Assembly: GCA_030847615.1 (NCBI GenBank)
Contig: JAUMIR010000004.1
Span: 272,823,501 to 272,887,500, forward strand
Reading direction: 5' to 3'
Source: Gambelia wislizenii
Taxonomy: Eukaryota; Chordata; Lepidosauria; Squamata; Crotaphytidae
Length of the DNA stretch: 64,000 nucleotides
In this document: piece by piece, positions 10,026-22,366 of the stretch
Numbering within the stretch: position 1 is the stretch's first letter
How the letters are laid out: each line of letters starts with the position of its first letter
Made by a program: the position numbers and the translations under genes
The notes under the pieces: generated by a model
Told to the model about the DNA's origin: nothing
Database searches by the model: none
Seen by the model: only the letters and a program-made list of their open reading frames with translations

Positions 10026-12209
10026 CTTTTCAAACATTACAAAGACGGGAGTGGGGCGGGAGAGGTGATAGCGAGTCAGGGGATGCTATTTTTGTCCCCA
10101 CCCAATAATCTCCTACATAACCATTAAAAGTACAAGAGCCTTCTCCAGTTTTCACTCTGGCAACCATATTTGGGAGATCAGAACAGATGGTGTCTACAAC
10201 CTATTTGATCACATTGGTGGGATAGTACAGGAAACTGGGGCTGTTCAGGAGACTGGTGAGCAACCTATGGGTGGTCTAGGTAGTGGCAGACAGGCCAGGG
10301 TGTCAGCTTGCCCGATGGCAAGTGGGCCCTGTGGTCCCCTGATGAAGTGGTCCCCCTGAAACATTAGATAATATTTTTAAAATGTTAATGACCTTTTAGT
10401 AGCTTGAAAATATAATAGACGTTCCAATATTATTAGTGTATACAACTAAAATGTATGTTGTAATACAGGCCATGGGGTGGGAGGCATCCTCTGTGCAGAG
10501 GATGTCCAGGCGCCTGTCCTCTCCGGGGCCGGGCTGGTGGACTGGGACCCCTGGGTGGACTTTGTCTCTTTTGCACAGAAGCTGGCAGGTATACCGGGAC
10601 CCCTGTGGGGTGGAGGCCCATGCCAGTAGACTGAGGCCCCTGCCGTTCCTCCCCAGGGAAGCAAGGGGTTGTGATTGCTAATGCTGGTGGTCCCCTTGCA
10701 GGGTAGACTGGCTCCCCTCTGGCCTTCCTTTGTCTCCTGGCAACCAATATTTTTAGGCCGCCATTGGGTCTAGGCTATGGGAAAGTGTGTTCCTTTACTT
10801 GTACCTTGGTTTGTGTGGGGCTTGGATGCGAGAAGAGGAATGACCTTTGGGCCCTCCCCATAATTCTAGGTCATGGGGCTTGGGGTGGGGGGGATGGCCC
10901 AGAAGGGTCTTCTGGTCAAATTGACCAACCAGACAATGTCAGAACATAGGATTATGGAAGGGCCTCAGGGTTGGGGTACTCATCTCTGTTCAGTTGAGGA
11001 GGTGGATGTGAAGGACCGAGGTCTTCAACTCATTTATGTACCATACTAGCTGAGCCTGACTATAGACTTAGGTTGTAAGTTAAATAAATGTGGCCATTTT
11101 TTTTATCCATCACTGCTACCTGCCTTTTTATTTCTGAGTGGGTGCACAAATCATGGTATTCAGCTTTCTTTACGAAGTTTTTCACACCAGGAGAAGAGAT
11201 TGTTTTTAGCTGTATTATAGCAAGCATGCAATATTGACTGAAACTGAACTTTTCTTTCCCAATGCCAAAATGTTCCAGCACATCTGGCTGCTTTTATGTG
11301 TGTATGCTTACATGTACAATGAGCTTGGCTATAGTACTTCTCCCACAGAATGGGCTGCTTCCTCCACTTCTGTCTCTGTCTCCATGGAAACAGCAGACTA
11401 CATTACCAACAAGTGCACAGGCTATTTTGTTCTTATTTATTTAATTGCTCCAATTTCAAAACCACTTTCTCCAGCTGCAATACACATATATTCCTAGTCC
11501 CAGGTCCAACATATATAAAGCACAGTTTACTTTATTCAAAAATGGGGTTCCTCAGGTGGGACGAAAAGTAACATTTACCACAGGGTTTCTTAGATTAAAG
11601 AGGGCTGTGGGATCAAAATACACTCATTCTCTTTCTCAATAGAAACATCTATTGAGAAACTGCATATACATAGAACTGATGCTGAAGTTTTGGATTTATC
11701 CTCAGTATTCAAGAGAATGTGAATGCTCCACATTTCTACATGCCCTGAAAACAGTGTGGGTAAGTGTATATAAGTGTACATGCATGTTCAGTGATGTAGT
11801 GGAACCAAGATTTACAGGGCTCACGTATCAGGATTTTTTGATTAGCAGGGATGACAAGATCATATGGCATCCTGCTCAGATTTCCTGTTCTCCTGAACTT
11901 AGCTGCAAACCTCACAGAGGTGGGTGAGGCAACTGCTAGAACTAGTTTGTTGTCTACGAGATCAAGTGTTTATCCCTGGTGTGAAGAACAGAAACTTCTG
12001 GAAAATTTATTGTCTATCTGTCTGTCTGTCTATTGACTATAGACCTACCGATCTATGGATCTAGTTAATTTATGTCCCTCCTTTCTTCTAGTATGGAACC
12101 CAAGATGGCTCACAATTTTTCTATTCTTGATTTTCTGTTCTTGGAAATAGGCTACTTTTCAGTTTGTTTTAAAAGTGTCAAGAGCCTATTCATACATCTT
12201 CTTTATATA
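10026..12209. other. 2.2 kb with no recognised feature
   Basis: GC-rich from about 10460 to 10770, AT-rich after 11040. The longest ORFs (104 codons minus at 10433; 91 codons plus at 11652) have no recognisable domain. I see no repeat family. Confidence 0.4.
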
Positions 12210-12356
12210 AGAGCTGTTCCATAGTGGAATGGACTTCCTTGAAGGATGGTAGACTCTCTTTTATTGGAGGTCTTTCAACAGAGGTTGGATGGTCATCTCT
12301 CAGGAGTGCTCAGGAGTGAACTAGATGACCCTTGGTGTCCCTTTTAACTCTATGAA
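12210..12356 (+). mobile_element. CR1 LINE 3' end, diverged
   Basis: Matches the CR1 3' UTR order: GTTCCATAGTGGAATGGACT, GAGGTCTTTCAACAGAGGTTGGATGGTCATCT, AACTAGATGACCCTTGG and CTCTATGAACCGATGAT. The terminal octamer repeats are degenerate, indicating an old copy. Confidence 0.7.
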
Positions 12357-13030
12357 CCGATGATTTCCTAGGGCCAAATTAAATTGTTCCTTTAATGTAG
12401 CAATTAGCACAAAATTCTCCCTCAATGCAAATAAGAGCTTCTAAATAATGTTTTTGGTCAGGATCACTGTAGGAGAGGAAATTCTTTTTCCATAGCTCCT
12501 GAGATTCTGATCTTTGTCTCTCTCACACACACACAGAGGCACATTTTTCTGATCTTTGATGTCCATATGTGCATGCATATGCATATGCTTTTTTCTTGTT
12601 GTTTATTTTTGATTTTTATCCCCCATTTTGTTAGAATAAATCCATAGACTAAATCTATAGATATAAATCCATTCCTTAAGATGGAAAATTGTGCTGTGAG
12701 TGTTATTGTCCTTTCTGCTGAAATATTATTTGCTTCTTGGTTTCACCATAGCTCATGAGAAAATGTGGAAAGTGTTAAGGTGGAGGGAAAGCAGGCTAGA
12801 CTGAGGACTCAGCATTTATCTCACTCATTCAACCCACTTCATCTAAGGACTGAATTCCATTGTTCTTTTTTAAGCCTTGGTTGGTTAGAAGGGCATTTTG
12901 CTGACAGACAAAGAACAAAATAGTGCCCCCTCCCATTCTACCAGACAACACTGGTGGTGGAACAACAGCGGCCGCCTCACCTTAGGACTTCAGCCATCTT
13001 AGGTGGTACAGGGTAGACCCTATGTAATAC
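12357..13030. other. Stretch with no recognised feature
   Basis: A short CA run near 12523-12535 and otherwise unremarkable sequence with no significant ORF. Confidence 0.4.
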
Positions 13031-13172
13031 CAATTAGCTAATACACATTGGAAACCGCTTAATGCAGTATAGATGTGTAAATTGCTATTGCTTAAAAACA
13101 AATTGTAAGCCGCTCTGATAGCCTTGTGGCTGAAGAGCGGGGTATAATTAAATAAATAAATAAATAAATAAA
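13031..13172 (+). mobile_element. SINE/LINE tail with (AATA)n end
   Basis: CCAATTAGCTAATACACATTGG and AACCGCTTA match the tail of the SINE at 23057; then TTGTAAGCCGCTCTGA...GCGGGGTATAA is the usual L2 3' terminus, followed by (AAATA)n. It may be a SINE with an L2-type tail or two overlapping fragments. Confidence 0.6.
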
Positions 13173-13415
13173 ACCCAGTCCTATGCTCTAAGAAGGAGGA
13201 AGGGTCACTGGGTTTCCACCATTACCCCCTACATTCTCCTCAGCATGTAACACCTGCAGTGACCTCCCCACTCTACCTAATGGTAGAGCTGACCTTTGCC
13301 TAGGATGGTGGGGGGAATGGGTTTACATCATTGGTGTGGTGGCAGTGGTGGTTGTGGTGACAATGACAACAACATAGAGCAGGAAAATATGTGGTCACTA
13401 ATCAGTCTAATCTGA
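13173..13415. other. Spacer with no recognised feature
   Basis: No ORF and no repeat recognised. Confidence 0.4.
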
Positions 13416-14030
13416 GGGGCCGTCTATACGGTAAAAAAAATACGTACGGCGTTTGAAAGATTGATCATCCGTACACATGGCTGTTCAGATGCATACATGT
13501 CATTCGGAAGGGGGGCTAGCGAATCCCCTGTAAACTACATGGATTCAGCATTCGGGAGGATTAGCGTATCACGAGCTAAAATCCGTATAGCCGTTCAAAT
13601 GGTTGATCGCCTGTACCCCCGTTCGCACACACACGAGCAGGCAGTGTAATCTGATTGTCTGGCTGAGAGCAGGGGGTGGGGCTAACAAAGAGGGGAATTG
13701 GGAGCAGCCGCCATGTTGGATTGCCATCTAAGCAAGAGTCCAGTAAGTCCATGAATTTTACATTTCTTCCCTTTTATTTTATTTTTGTAAATATGGAAAA
13801 TCAAATGTCAGCATAACAGGCACCTTTTAAAATAATAATTTAAAAAAGCAGTGGGAGATTTAAAACTGCTGCTTGGATCACTCGCTACAGCCAGCTGGGC
13901 ATGGGGGGTCATACGGAGTTGGGGGGGTAAAAAATGGTGTAGGCAGATTGTACATTTTCAAACAACTGCCTATTCGTATTTTTTACCTCCCAAACTGATT
14001 TTTTTTTTTTTTTATTGTATAGATGGGGCC
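13416..14030. mobile_element. Harbinger-like MITE with long TIRs and a CpG-rich left half
   Basis: GGGGCCGTCTATAC on the left pairs with the right end, which reads GGCCCCATCTATAC in reverse complement. Both ends are flanked by TGA (13413-13415 and 14031-14033). Pairing extends inward: GGTAAAAAAAATACGTACGGC against AGGTAAAAAATACGAATAGGC. The left half is rich in undecayed CpG, which suggests a fairly recent insertion. No transposase; ORFs reach 62 codons only. Confidence 0.7.
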
Positions 14031-15126
14031 TGAGTCAGGAGGTACAACAAATAAGTCTGACTGACAGTGGGAGAAAAAGGAAGGCGAGGGGGGGGGGACT
14101 CAAGACAGAGATATGACAAGAGTTCCAGCTATATGTAAAAGGAATTTTTAAAAAACAGTCCTTTTTCACATAACCACAAGATTCTTTGCTTCTTTGAGTG
14201 AAAGTCAGCTCTTGGAGAGAGGCAAAGAAACAGAGTTTTTCTTCTATAGATCATGATTCACTTTGATAGCTGAGTTTGCTCCTCCTCCCTTACCCCATTT
14301 CTAACTTTATTAAAATGGTAATAGCCTATTGATAAACACTGCCATTCCAAGTAACCCCCCGCAATAGTTAGAAACAAAATAATATATGTACTATAATATA
14401 ATTACTAGAAATGTAAAACATGTATAGCTGTATTCATGCTTAATGGGGTTTATTCTCAGGTATTCATATGTAGGATTGCAACCTCTAATATGCATATAAC
14501 AGGATTCTGATTTCACTGTAAAAAATCTTTTAAGAATTTTTAGAACCACATTGCACTCCTTCCATTTTGCATGGAAGATCTTTTACCTTGCTGCCATTGC
14601 CCTAAACAAATAAAATAAAGACAGCATAACAGTCTTGTGGACTACTGACGAAGACATTTTCACTTGACGTTTTGTGAAGAATTTTCCTGAAGTTTAAATC
14701 AATTACATTGTCTCTAGTGAACAGTTGTGTTCCTTTTGAGTAGATGTATACCAGTGCCTGTTTTGGACAGAGGCTGGAAAGCAAAGAAAAAACACCATAA
14801 TGGTGGCTGATCTGCCTATGAATACTTTGTTTATTTTTATGCAGGTAGCTGAAGGAGATGATGTATCTGTTCTGCTCCAGTAAGTCACTGTGACACTGTA
14901 AAAATGTGTCTTGCTGAGCCTCACTGACAATAAACATAATCCTCAACTTCTGCTTAATTTCAAAATTCCATACTGTCCCCACCATTACAGTGTAATTAGA
15001 TTACATCAAATTATGGATGGAAAGAATGTTAAAAAAACCTAGGAATTTGGAAAATGGTTGATAAATAGGTTTCTCAAGTGATGGGAAATCCTGACAAGGA
15101 GAATCGTAGGCTGCTGACAAACCGCA
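14031..15126. other. Stretch with no recognised feature
   Basis: AT-rich. A 127-codon minus-strand ORF (14602-14985) has no domain I can recognise and is probably chance. A CTGACGAAG word near 14646 recalls a hammerhead core but has no matching GAAAC. Confidence 0.35.
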
Positions 15127-15313
15127 GATAAATGCTGTTTGACACCACTTTAACTATCATGGCTCCATCCTATGGAATCCAGGGATTTGTTGTGGCAACA
15201 AAGCTCTCTGATAGAGAAGGCTAAATATATCACAAAACTACAGATCTCAGAATTCCATAGTGTTCAGCTATGTCAGTTAAATCAGTGTCAAACTGCATTG
15301 TTTCTGCAGTGTG
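15127..15313. mobile_element. Palindromic MITE, truncated copy
   Basis: The arms pair: TGTTTGACACCACTTTAACT on the left with CAGTTAAATCAGTGTCAAACTGCA on the right. The middle carries CCATCCTATGGAATCC. It belongs to the family of the better copy at 20878. The TGCATCTACAC terminus is lost. Confidence 0.6.
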
Positions 15314-16357
15314 TCAGCAGCCATAGACAGGCAAAAATCTTTGCAGCTTGGAACTTTGTGCAAAAAACGCACCTCAGTTTTCATGCAAAAAACAGCATTA
15401 AAATTTCTGCACAGAAAAAAAAAAGTTTCCTGCACATTTCCTATGGCTACACCATCCTCATGGGGATCCAAAAAAGGAAATTCTGCAGTAGGTTTCTTCA
15501 GGAGGCTAGGCTTGCTCCCTCTCTGCTCTCCTCCTGGCAAACAGAGACCTTTTTATTCAGACCACCATCTGGCTGCTAAGGAAGTGCCTTTTAATGGCTG
15601 TATTTACTTTTGCTCTCTTTTTGTTGTTTTTACGAGCTTTAAAACTTTTAATCCAGTGTTTGGGTTTACTATGTTAAATTATTTCATTTTTTAAAACTTA
15701 TTTTTTCAATTTTATAGTTTGAGTTTTAACTCATTTGTAAACTGCATTGGGTTCTGCACTGGGAGAAAAGGCAGGATAGTAATAAAGGAATATTTAAAAA
15801 TCCAAGAATTCTCCCTTAGTAAATTAGGCTTTCCCTTTCCAATAAGAGGGCATGAAATTAGAGGACTAGACTTGGGCCGCTTCTAAATGTTACATTCCTA
15901 TTGTCCCAGTGGCAACCAGGATCGATTGTACACTGATGTAAGACACTGATGCAAGACACAATGCAATAATGCCACTCTCATAGTTCCACTACAAATTCCA
16001 ATCAGCCTTGGAACTTCTGCCCCCCCCACGCCCCACCAAAAAAAAAAAATCCTCTCCTTTTTCTCAAGGTTCTAATTTGCCAGGTATTATTTTGTGAACA
16101 CACATTTTCACACATCCAGTTGAGTATTGTTATGTGAGGATGGGGATGGCAGTGTGTTGCCTAGGAAACTCTTTATTTCTGCATTTCTAATGCTGCTGGG
16201 ATAAAATAAGTGATTCCTCCCATTCTAGTCCCCCCAACTTCATGAATCACACCTTCCCAATGGCTTTAGTCTTCTGTCTGGCAACCAGAATGTTTGTTTC
16301 ATTTGGCCAGGGCAATTGAATCCATGGGAATCATGTTTGCCCTACTCTGCTATCCAA
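15314..16357. other. Mostly unrecognised; L2-like tail near 15737
   Basis: TTTGTAAACTGCATTGGGTTC...GGCAGGATAGTAATAAAG at about 15737-15787 resembles a diverged L2/CR1-type 3' terminus on the plus strand. Poly-A at 16039-16050. ORFs of 135 and 127 codons (15172-15579, 15311-15694) overlap in different frames, start in MITE sequence and are not credible genes. Confidence 0.35.
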
Positions 16358-16545
16358 GGACTTTATCAGACAAGTCCCTTTAAACGTTCTTTTGCTGGCA
16401 TAAAAAAAAAAAAACACCCATTTTTATGCCAGCAAAAGAACACTCCCTGCCACACTTACCACATCTCCGGGCATAAGGCTTCCCTGGAAATGAAGAGGAA
16501 GTAAACGAAGACCTGTTCACTTCCTCCTTTAAAATCCCTTTAAAA
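16358..16545. mobile_element. GGACTTTATCAGAC-family element, copy D (partial)
   Basis: Starts GGACTTTATCAGACAAGTCC then CCTTTAAACGTTC. A perfect 20-base hairpin follows: arms 16386-16405 and 16422-16441. Beyond it, CTTCCTC...AAAATCCC matches copy A near 7660-7710 in reverse. It therefore represents the copy A right end in the opposite orientation. The other terminus is not found. Confidence 0.6.
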
Positions 16546-17345
16546 CAGGATATTGCCTGCGCACACCGTAGTGACAGATAATTGATCCCATTATCGGTGG
16601 TTGGAGTAATCCTTTGTTTGAAGGGATCACTCTTCCCTTAATCCCCAGACCCAGCCATCAAGGAGGCAGCTCATGCTTTGTAAATTTAATCACCAGAACA
16701 TTTAGAGTAGTTGCAACACATTCACGTCTTTGGAAGCCCATTGTTCAAACTCAGAAAATCCATTGTTCACTCTTTGGAGATACCTGGAATCCATTGTTTT
16801 GACACACAAAATCCTATCACCTAAGGGCATGTTTTTGGGTATAACTACTGGTCTAAAATCCTGCACAGATTCCTTTCCTGGGGATACTATGTCCCGCTGT
16901 GTAGCCAGGGTGCACAGATTCACTTCCTGGGGACACTATGTCTCTCTGTGTTAGCCATTCCTGCTTCATCCATCCACCCTACCAATCTGCTTCAAAACTT
17001 TGGACTATGAGACAGGTGTCGTATAACCCCCAGAAAACTCCCAACCTATCCCTCTGTCAGCCTCTCTTTGACCATTCCTAGTGGTCTTCTGTGAATGCTT
17101 TATTGTATGAATGTGTGCATGATTGGTGTTATTATTTTTAAGTCCTCAATAAATAACATTGTTAATTTTTCATCTTGCATTTGTTTGTGTGTCAGTTCAG
17201 AGTTAGTAGGAGTAAAAATAGGCGTAAAGATCCCCTTGTTCCCCCCGTTCACATGACTAAAGTTGGGTTGCTGCTAATTTCCCCAACATATTAGAAACTT
17301 GATATTTGTGTGGGATTCCACAAGCAATTTGGGTAACACCTTTAT
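16546..17345. other. Possible LTR-type sequence with an internal tandem duplication
   Basis: Contains a 49-bp tandem duplication (annotated separately). TCAATAAATAAC near 17144 could be a polyadenylation signal. The end, CCACAAGCAATTTGGGTAACACC, resembles CCACACATTTGGGTAACAAC at about 45042-45061. The two regions may be related LTR fragments, but I cannot define ends or a target duplication. Confidence 0.25.
16862..16957. repeat. Tandem duplication, two ~49 bp units
   Basis: TGCACAGATTC...TTCCTGGGGA...ACTATGTC...CTGTGT...TAGCC occurs at 16862-16910 and again at 16911-16957 with a few substitutions. Confidence 0.8.
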
Positions 17346-18610
17346 GTCAGAATAACTTGGGCTGGTCTTGAGTGCAATATATATTTGTTCCTTGGGGACA
17401 TACAATTTATGGCTCCACCTCAGTCACCAGCTTGAGCCATGCCTGAATACTCTGCATGGTGACTGTGACAGTTTCGTTAGCAGGAATGTACTAACTGAGG
17501 AACTACATAAAGTATGGAAATGATGCCACATGGATGCTCATACTGTTGGTTTGTCATGACATACATATGAAAACTAAGAGCAATCAAAGCAAGAAGGTTT
17601 TTTTAGTGTAATTTACTATACCATTATCAGAGAAGTTAACAAGGATATGAACATCTATCCACTTCATTCTCATCTGCCTTGGTCCATATTGGGTTGTGAG
17701 ACTTTCCCCATCTCCCGACATGGAAAATTTTATGTATTTGAGGATGTAATTTTCCTGATGAATGCATTTTTCTGCATTTTCCCCACTGACTATTTTTTAA
17801 AAAAATATGCATGCTTTTACTCATGTGTATTTAACTGAAAGCAATTCAGATATGAAAAACAAAGACTCAGATGCTCATGACTTCCTTTTAAAGACAGGAA
17901 ACTGAAAGATATGCCCACACTTTCATTAATAGTGTCACAGACCATGAACTGGATAAATTCATAAAAAAATATTAATGCAGATTTCTTTCCCATGCTTATC
18001 AAAAGACAAAATATAACATGATACATGTTAAAATATCTATAATACATATTTATGATTCAGTGTTCCAGTATAGTCAAATGGCATATCAGAAAAGAGCAGC
18101 AAGTTGAATAATAATTCAGGCTCATCTAGAAGCACTAGGAAGGTATTTTTTTCTACTGCCACATCAATTATAGAAATTTTAAAAGCCAGTAAACTTTCCC
18201 CCCAACATCTATTCTATCCACCCACTACCTATCCTTACTGCAGTCCTGCAGAGTTTTATTTGACTTGTACAGATTGCTCTCTGTAATTTCCTACATAGTC
18301 AGATCTATCATTTTGGCAGAATAACAACTGTTTGGTGCTTTAGAAAAATCATTCTGGCCATAGGTGGTAGGATGGACTATCCAAAAAAAGAAAGAAAGAA
18401 AGTATAGTTACCCTCAAGGTGAGTCTTGGGCTGTTACATGCAAAATCTAGAGATTCATTCAAGTCCTGTTCTCAGTGGTTTTCTGCCTCATTGGTTGCTG
18501 CTTCTTTCCCTGTGTTTGAATTTGCAGAGTTTTTGTTTTCTCTTTCTTAAAAAAAAATCTGCCTCAAGTTTGAAGAAAGGACAAACAGTGTCTAAAGGTG
18601 TGGAGATTAG

Positions 18611-18611
<1 letters not shown>
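17346..18611. other. Stretch with no recognised feature
   Basis: AT-rich; no ORF over 76 codons, no repeat family recognised. A short AAAG run lies at 18386-18401. Confidence 0.4.
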
Positions 18612-18646
<35 letters not shown>

Positions 18647-18730
18647 TTTATTTATATCCCGCCCCTCTGCAAACAATCGGGGCGGCTTACAACAGTAAAA
18701 TAATACGTAATATAAAACAACTCAAAATCC
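18612..18730 (-). mobile_element. L2 LINE 3' terminus plus (ATA)n
   Basis: On the minus strand it reads GTTGTAAGCCGCCCC then GGGCGGGATATAAATAAAT and ends in (TTA)n, seen on the plus strand as (ATA)n at 18612-18648. This is the standard L2-clade 3' terminus; only the last hundred or so bases are present. Confidence 0.75.
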
Positions 18731-19796
18731 CTTCCCCCCCTTACCAAGAATGTATTACAAATGAAAAATATATGGATTGACTTTATCTTGAACCTTATCA
18801 TTCCAATAATGCACATTTTTTTTTAAAAAAAACATAAAACCTTATCTATGAAACAATTGTATTGTCTTCCTTCTTGGACACAAATTAAATTCAGCAATTT
18901 TACCATTTAGGCCATGCACTATAATTTTTATATCTAGCCTGTCCTTGTTGGAAATCAAGATATTTTTTCCAATTATTAGACATGTATATCTGTGCAGCTG
19001 TTACAGGTGTACAGTTAATTCTATTATCATTCCCTTTTAATTCTACATTATCCCTTTTACATTGTTATTATCTACAGGCCAAATTCTATGGCTTTCAATA
19101 CTTGTGAACATTCAAGTACTATTGCATAAGGCAATACGCATGTTGCTTGAGTGATTCCACCCATGCTCAAATGATCCCAGACAGCCAATGTCAGTACTGT
19201 ATATGATTCAACTACTCTAAGGTCTTTTGATATAAGGCAGGATATAAATATTTAAATAAAGTGAGATGGAAGAAACCCAAATGTTATAGATTCCTCCTCT
19301 CACCAACCCAGAGAATTGCACCACACATGTGTAAGGTCTAATGGATGTGCACTAATAAAAGAGGAGACTGTGGTACAGTTCTGCATTAATGATCTTCATT
19401 AACTTGCATTCTGTCTGTCTAGAGGAACATAATGGGAGGAAATTGCTAAGGTATCTGGGCAAGGTGCAGAGTTAACTTGGACATTATAGTGCAATGACTT
19501 CACTAGGTCTCTTCTAAATATAACCACAGCTGTTCCTCCATATCCATGGATTTGGTACCCACAGATTTAAGTATGCCTTGGAGATAATCAGTTCTAGGTC
19601 GTGTGTGACATCATTGCTCCTCTTTGGCATGAAATGTCAAGGAGCAAGAATGCATGAACCAGCAGGATTGACTGATAGTTTGCCATTTGTCAACCAAGGC
19701 AAATCATGTGTGTGCATGTGTACTTGTCTGAGTGTTGTGTGTTTGCACCTGCACATGGCATGTGAGGATGAAAACAATGGCTAGCATTCTGTATTG
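18731..19796. other. Mostly unrecognised; L2-like tail near 19226
   Basis: ATAAGGCAGGATATAAATATTTAAATAAA at about 19230-19260 looks like a diverged L2 3' terminus (plus strand). Nothing else recognised. Confidence 0.35.
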
Positions 19797-20240
19797 TAGC
19801 TACCGATTCATAACCTAGAGTTACAGATCCATAACTCGTTCATATTCAGTAAGACTATGTAGTCTAACTGTAAGAGTACACAAATGCTCCCCTAGTCCAC
19901 CTTAACAGTCAGCAGCTAATCAAGCAAAGGAGGTCTGTTCAGTTGTCGATTGGAGTGCAAGAAGGATGATCTTTCCTGCCTCTTCCCATCAGCAAGTGAG
20001 GCTGCAACAATCAGAAGCAGGACCCCTATCACAATTCCTTGTGGCAGCCTCACTTGCTGGCCCAATTGGCCATTAAATCTTCCTTGTGACCCAATTGGCC
20101 ATTAAACAGATCTCCTTCACTTGATGTGGATGCTGGCTGTTAAGGTGAGCTGGAGGGGAGGGTCAGGCCAGGAGACATTTCTTAGTTACATATACATAAC
20201 TAAGTAGCTGATGTAAAATATTGACTATCAATAATTGTAC
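19797..20240. repeat. Unclassified interspersed repeat (TAACTAAGTAGCTGAT family)
   Basis: AACCTAGAGTTACAGA near 19814 also occurs, reversed, near 30940. TAACTAAGTAGCTGAT near 20200 recurs at about 31434. CCCAATTGGCCATTAAA is duplicated locally near 20062 and 20091. Family and mechanism unknown; no ORF. Confidence 0.45.
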
Positions 20241-20877
20241 CAGACAGATTCAACAACGTGGTCACCCCTAGCTTCAGGAGAAGTTGCCAATTCCTTCTAT
20301 TTATGGTCACTTCTAAGACCATAGTCTTTCAAATAAGACTAGGCATACTGTCCAGTTTAAGGAGGGATATAGTGTCAGACGAAGTTCACACATGGCAGGA
20401 GAAGCCACACAGAATTTACCATGGACAGAGATTGCATCAGTTCAGGGTGGCCCTCGGCGCAGGGCAAGAAAGGCATTTGTATAAGCTTTGTATAATCTGG
20501 ACTAACACTTTTAAAAAGTTTGTTACACTCCATGTCCAACCATTTTTACCTCTTTAGTGATATAAACGAATGGCACAATTCCTTAGTTTGGATCAATACT
20601 AGGTAGTGAAGTCTAGGTAAACCAGCACCTTATCCTAACAGCAGCATTGGCCATTAGACAGAGTGAAGTGGTTGCCTCAAGAAATTGAAAATGAAGTGTG
20701 ACAACAGACTGTTAGAGAAGATAGCATGTGTGTTGAGTGCCTGCCCCTTCTAAGCTATGTGGCTGCCTTCGGGGCTTGTGAAGGATGCTCTCTTACTATC
20801 AGTGTTAAAAAAAATATGGCCAGTCCAATTGGCCTTTGTATATTGGAATGGGAAACATTATTTTGTTCTGTCTCTGA
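20241..20877. other. Stretch with no recognised feature
   Basis: A 99-codon ORF (20258-20557) has no recognised domain. No repeat recognised. Confidence 0.35.
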
Positions 20878-21096
20878 GGGTGCATCTACACTGTAGAAAT
20901 AATGCAGTTTGATATCACTTTTAGTCCTGTAGCTCCATCCTATGGAATCCTAGGATTTATAGTTTTACAAGGTCTTTCATCTTCTCTGCCAAAGAGTGCT
21001 GGTGTCTCACATAACCAAATCCCAAGATTCTGTAGGGTGGAGCCATGGCAGTAAAAGTGGTATCAAACTGCATCATTTGTACAGTGTACATGCACC
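20878..21096. mobile_element. Palindromic MITE, best copy of its family
   Basis: GGGTGCATCTACACTGTAGA at the left pairs with the right end, which reads GGTGCATGTACACTGTAC in reverse complement. Inner arms TGCAGTTTGATATCACTTTTA match the reverse complement of the right side, and CCATCCTATGGAATCCTAGG pairs with the CCCAAGATTCTGTAGGGTGG side. TGA precedes the left end. This is an abundant MITE type in squamates by my recollection; probably Harbinger-class. Confidence 0.75.
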
Positions 21097-22240
21097 TCGA
21101 GAGGGCAAAATGTCTTGGGCTGGCCCTGACAGACTGCCATTTTTTTATGAAGTAATGAAAGTGATGGGGTCTGTTGAATGACTGTTCAGGTGAGTACTCA
21201 CATACTATGCTTCAGAGTTCTAATGGTTGTTGGCATGCAAGACTCTGGCTTTAGATGTGGGAACAGGCACATTAAATTTTTCCTACAAGGTCTTGTGTTT
21301 ATTGTGTTGCAGGGGGGGGGACCCTGTCTATCATGCTGTCAAGGAACAAGTTATATGTTATAGACCCTACACTTTTATGGCAAATGGTAATAGTAAGTAT
21401 TAGTGTGGAGATAGTGACTCTACCAGATCATGGAAGGATTACATTAATGACTCAACATTTCATTCCTCAGTCTTGCTATTTTTTTCAGCCACAAGCCTGG
21501 CACTTCCACTCTCTCATGGCTCCTGAACTTGTAACACCCCATAAATCTAGAGTACACATAGCTCAGATGCTTTCCTTTAACCCTGCTTGGTACTGAAATC
21601 AGACATATTTCAGTATGTTTATTATCTGCAATTTAGCTGTTTAATAAAAGCAGATGGCAAGGTCTTGGATCACAAAAATATGCCACAGCCACATAATTTT
21701 ATTACATGTCTTGCCACAATTATTTCTATTTTAATTGGCTCCAGTCTCAGACTTAAAGTCTCGATATTGTCCTCCTAAACCCTGGCTAGGATTATATATA
21801 CACTATAGGTTTCTGCCATACAAAGTGAGAGGTACACTCATTCAACAGCATGGGGCTTCATTTCATTATATGGTTGCTTCACTTCTAATAATATTTCTCA
21901 CAGGTCTTTTCAAGGTGTGGGATTGTGTAACATTCCCTGAAGTCCTGACAGCATCTTTCTTAATTTTTGATTTCCTCACTCTTGCTGGGTTTTGAACAAC
22001 ACTGTAAATGTCAAGTGTGGGGGGTGGGTGGGAGGGAGGGAAGGAGGGAGCGAGGTTGTTTCATATCCTCAGGATATAACTTGTGGTCCAAGTTTGTGTT
22101 TTTATGCTCTTTGATATTAATGGTAGACAGTGATAATTTTTGGAAACAGAAGACATGCTGGTTTTCTGGACATTCCACAAATTATGCTGTTCCTACACAT
22201 GATTCAAGAAAAGAAAAGGTGATCCCCTTAGACGGCTTTG
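21097..22240. other. Mostly unrecognised
   Basis: A 40-bp block at about 21236-21275 is repeated at 22695-22735. A purine-rich GGGAGGGAGGGAAGGAGGGAG run lies near 22029-22049. A 162-codon ORF at 21967-22455 crosses a MITE and is not credible. Confidence 0.35.
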
Positions 22241-22366
22241 GGCAACTTGCATTCCTTGACACACTGTTGAACTGCAATTCCCATCATCTTTCACTGTTGC
22301 CTGTACTAATTAGGACTGATAGGATTTGCAGTCCAGCCAAATCTAGAGGACCACAAGTTGTCACCC
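22241..22366. mobile_element. hAT-like palindromic MITE fragment
   Basis: GGCAACTTGCATTCCTTG on the left pairs with CCACAAGTTGTC on the right; the centre pairs AACTGCAATTCCCATCATC with GACTGATAGGATTTGCAGTCC. Similar short palindromic MITE pieces occur at 36515 and 38485. Confidence 0.55.

Noticed and set aside
14602..14985. 127-codon minus-strand ORF
   Set aside because: No recognisable domain, no supporting splice or promoter signal.
15172..15694. Overlapping ORFs of 135 and 127 codons
   Set aside because: They begin inside MITE sequence and overlap in different frames.
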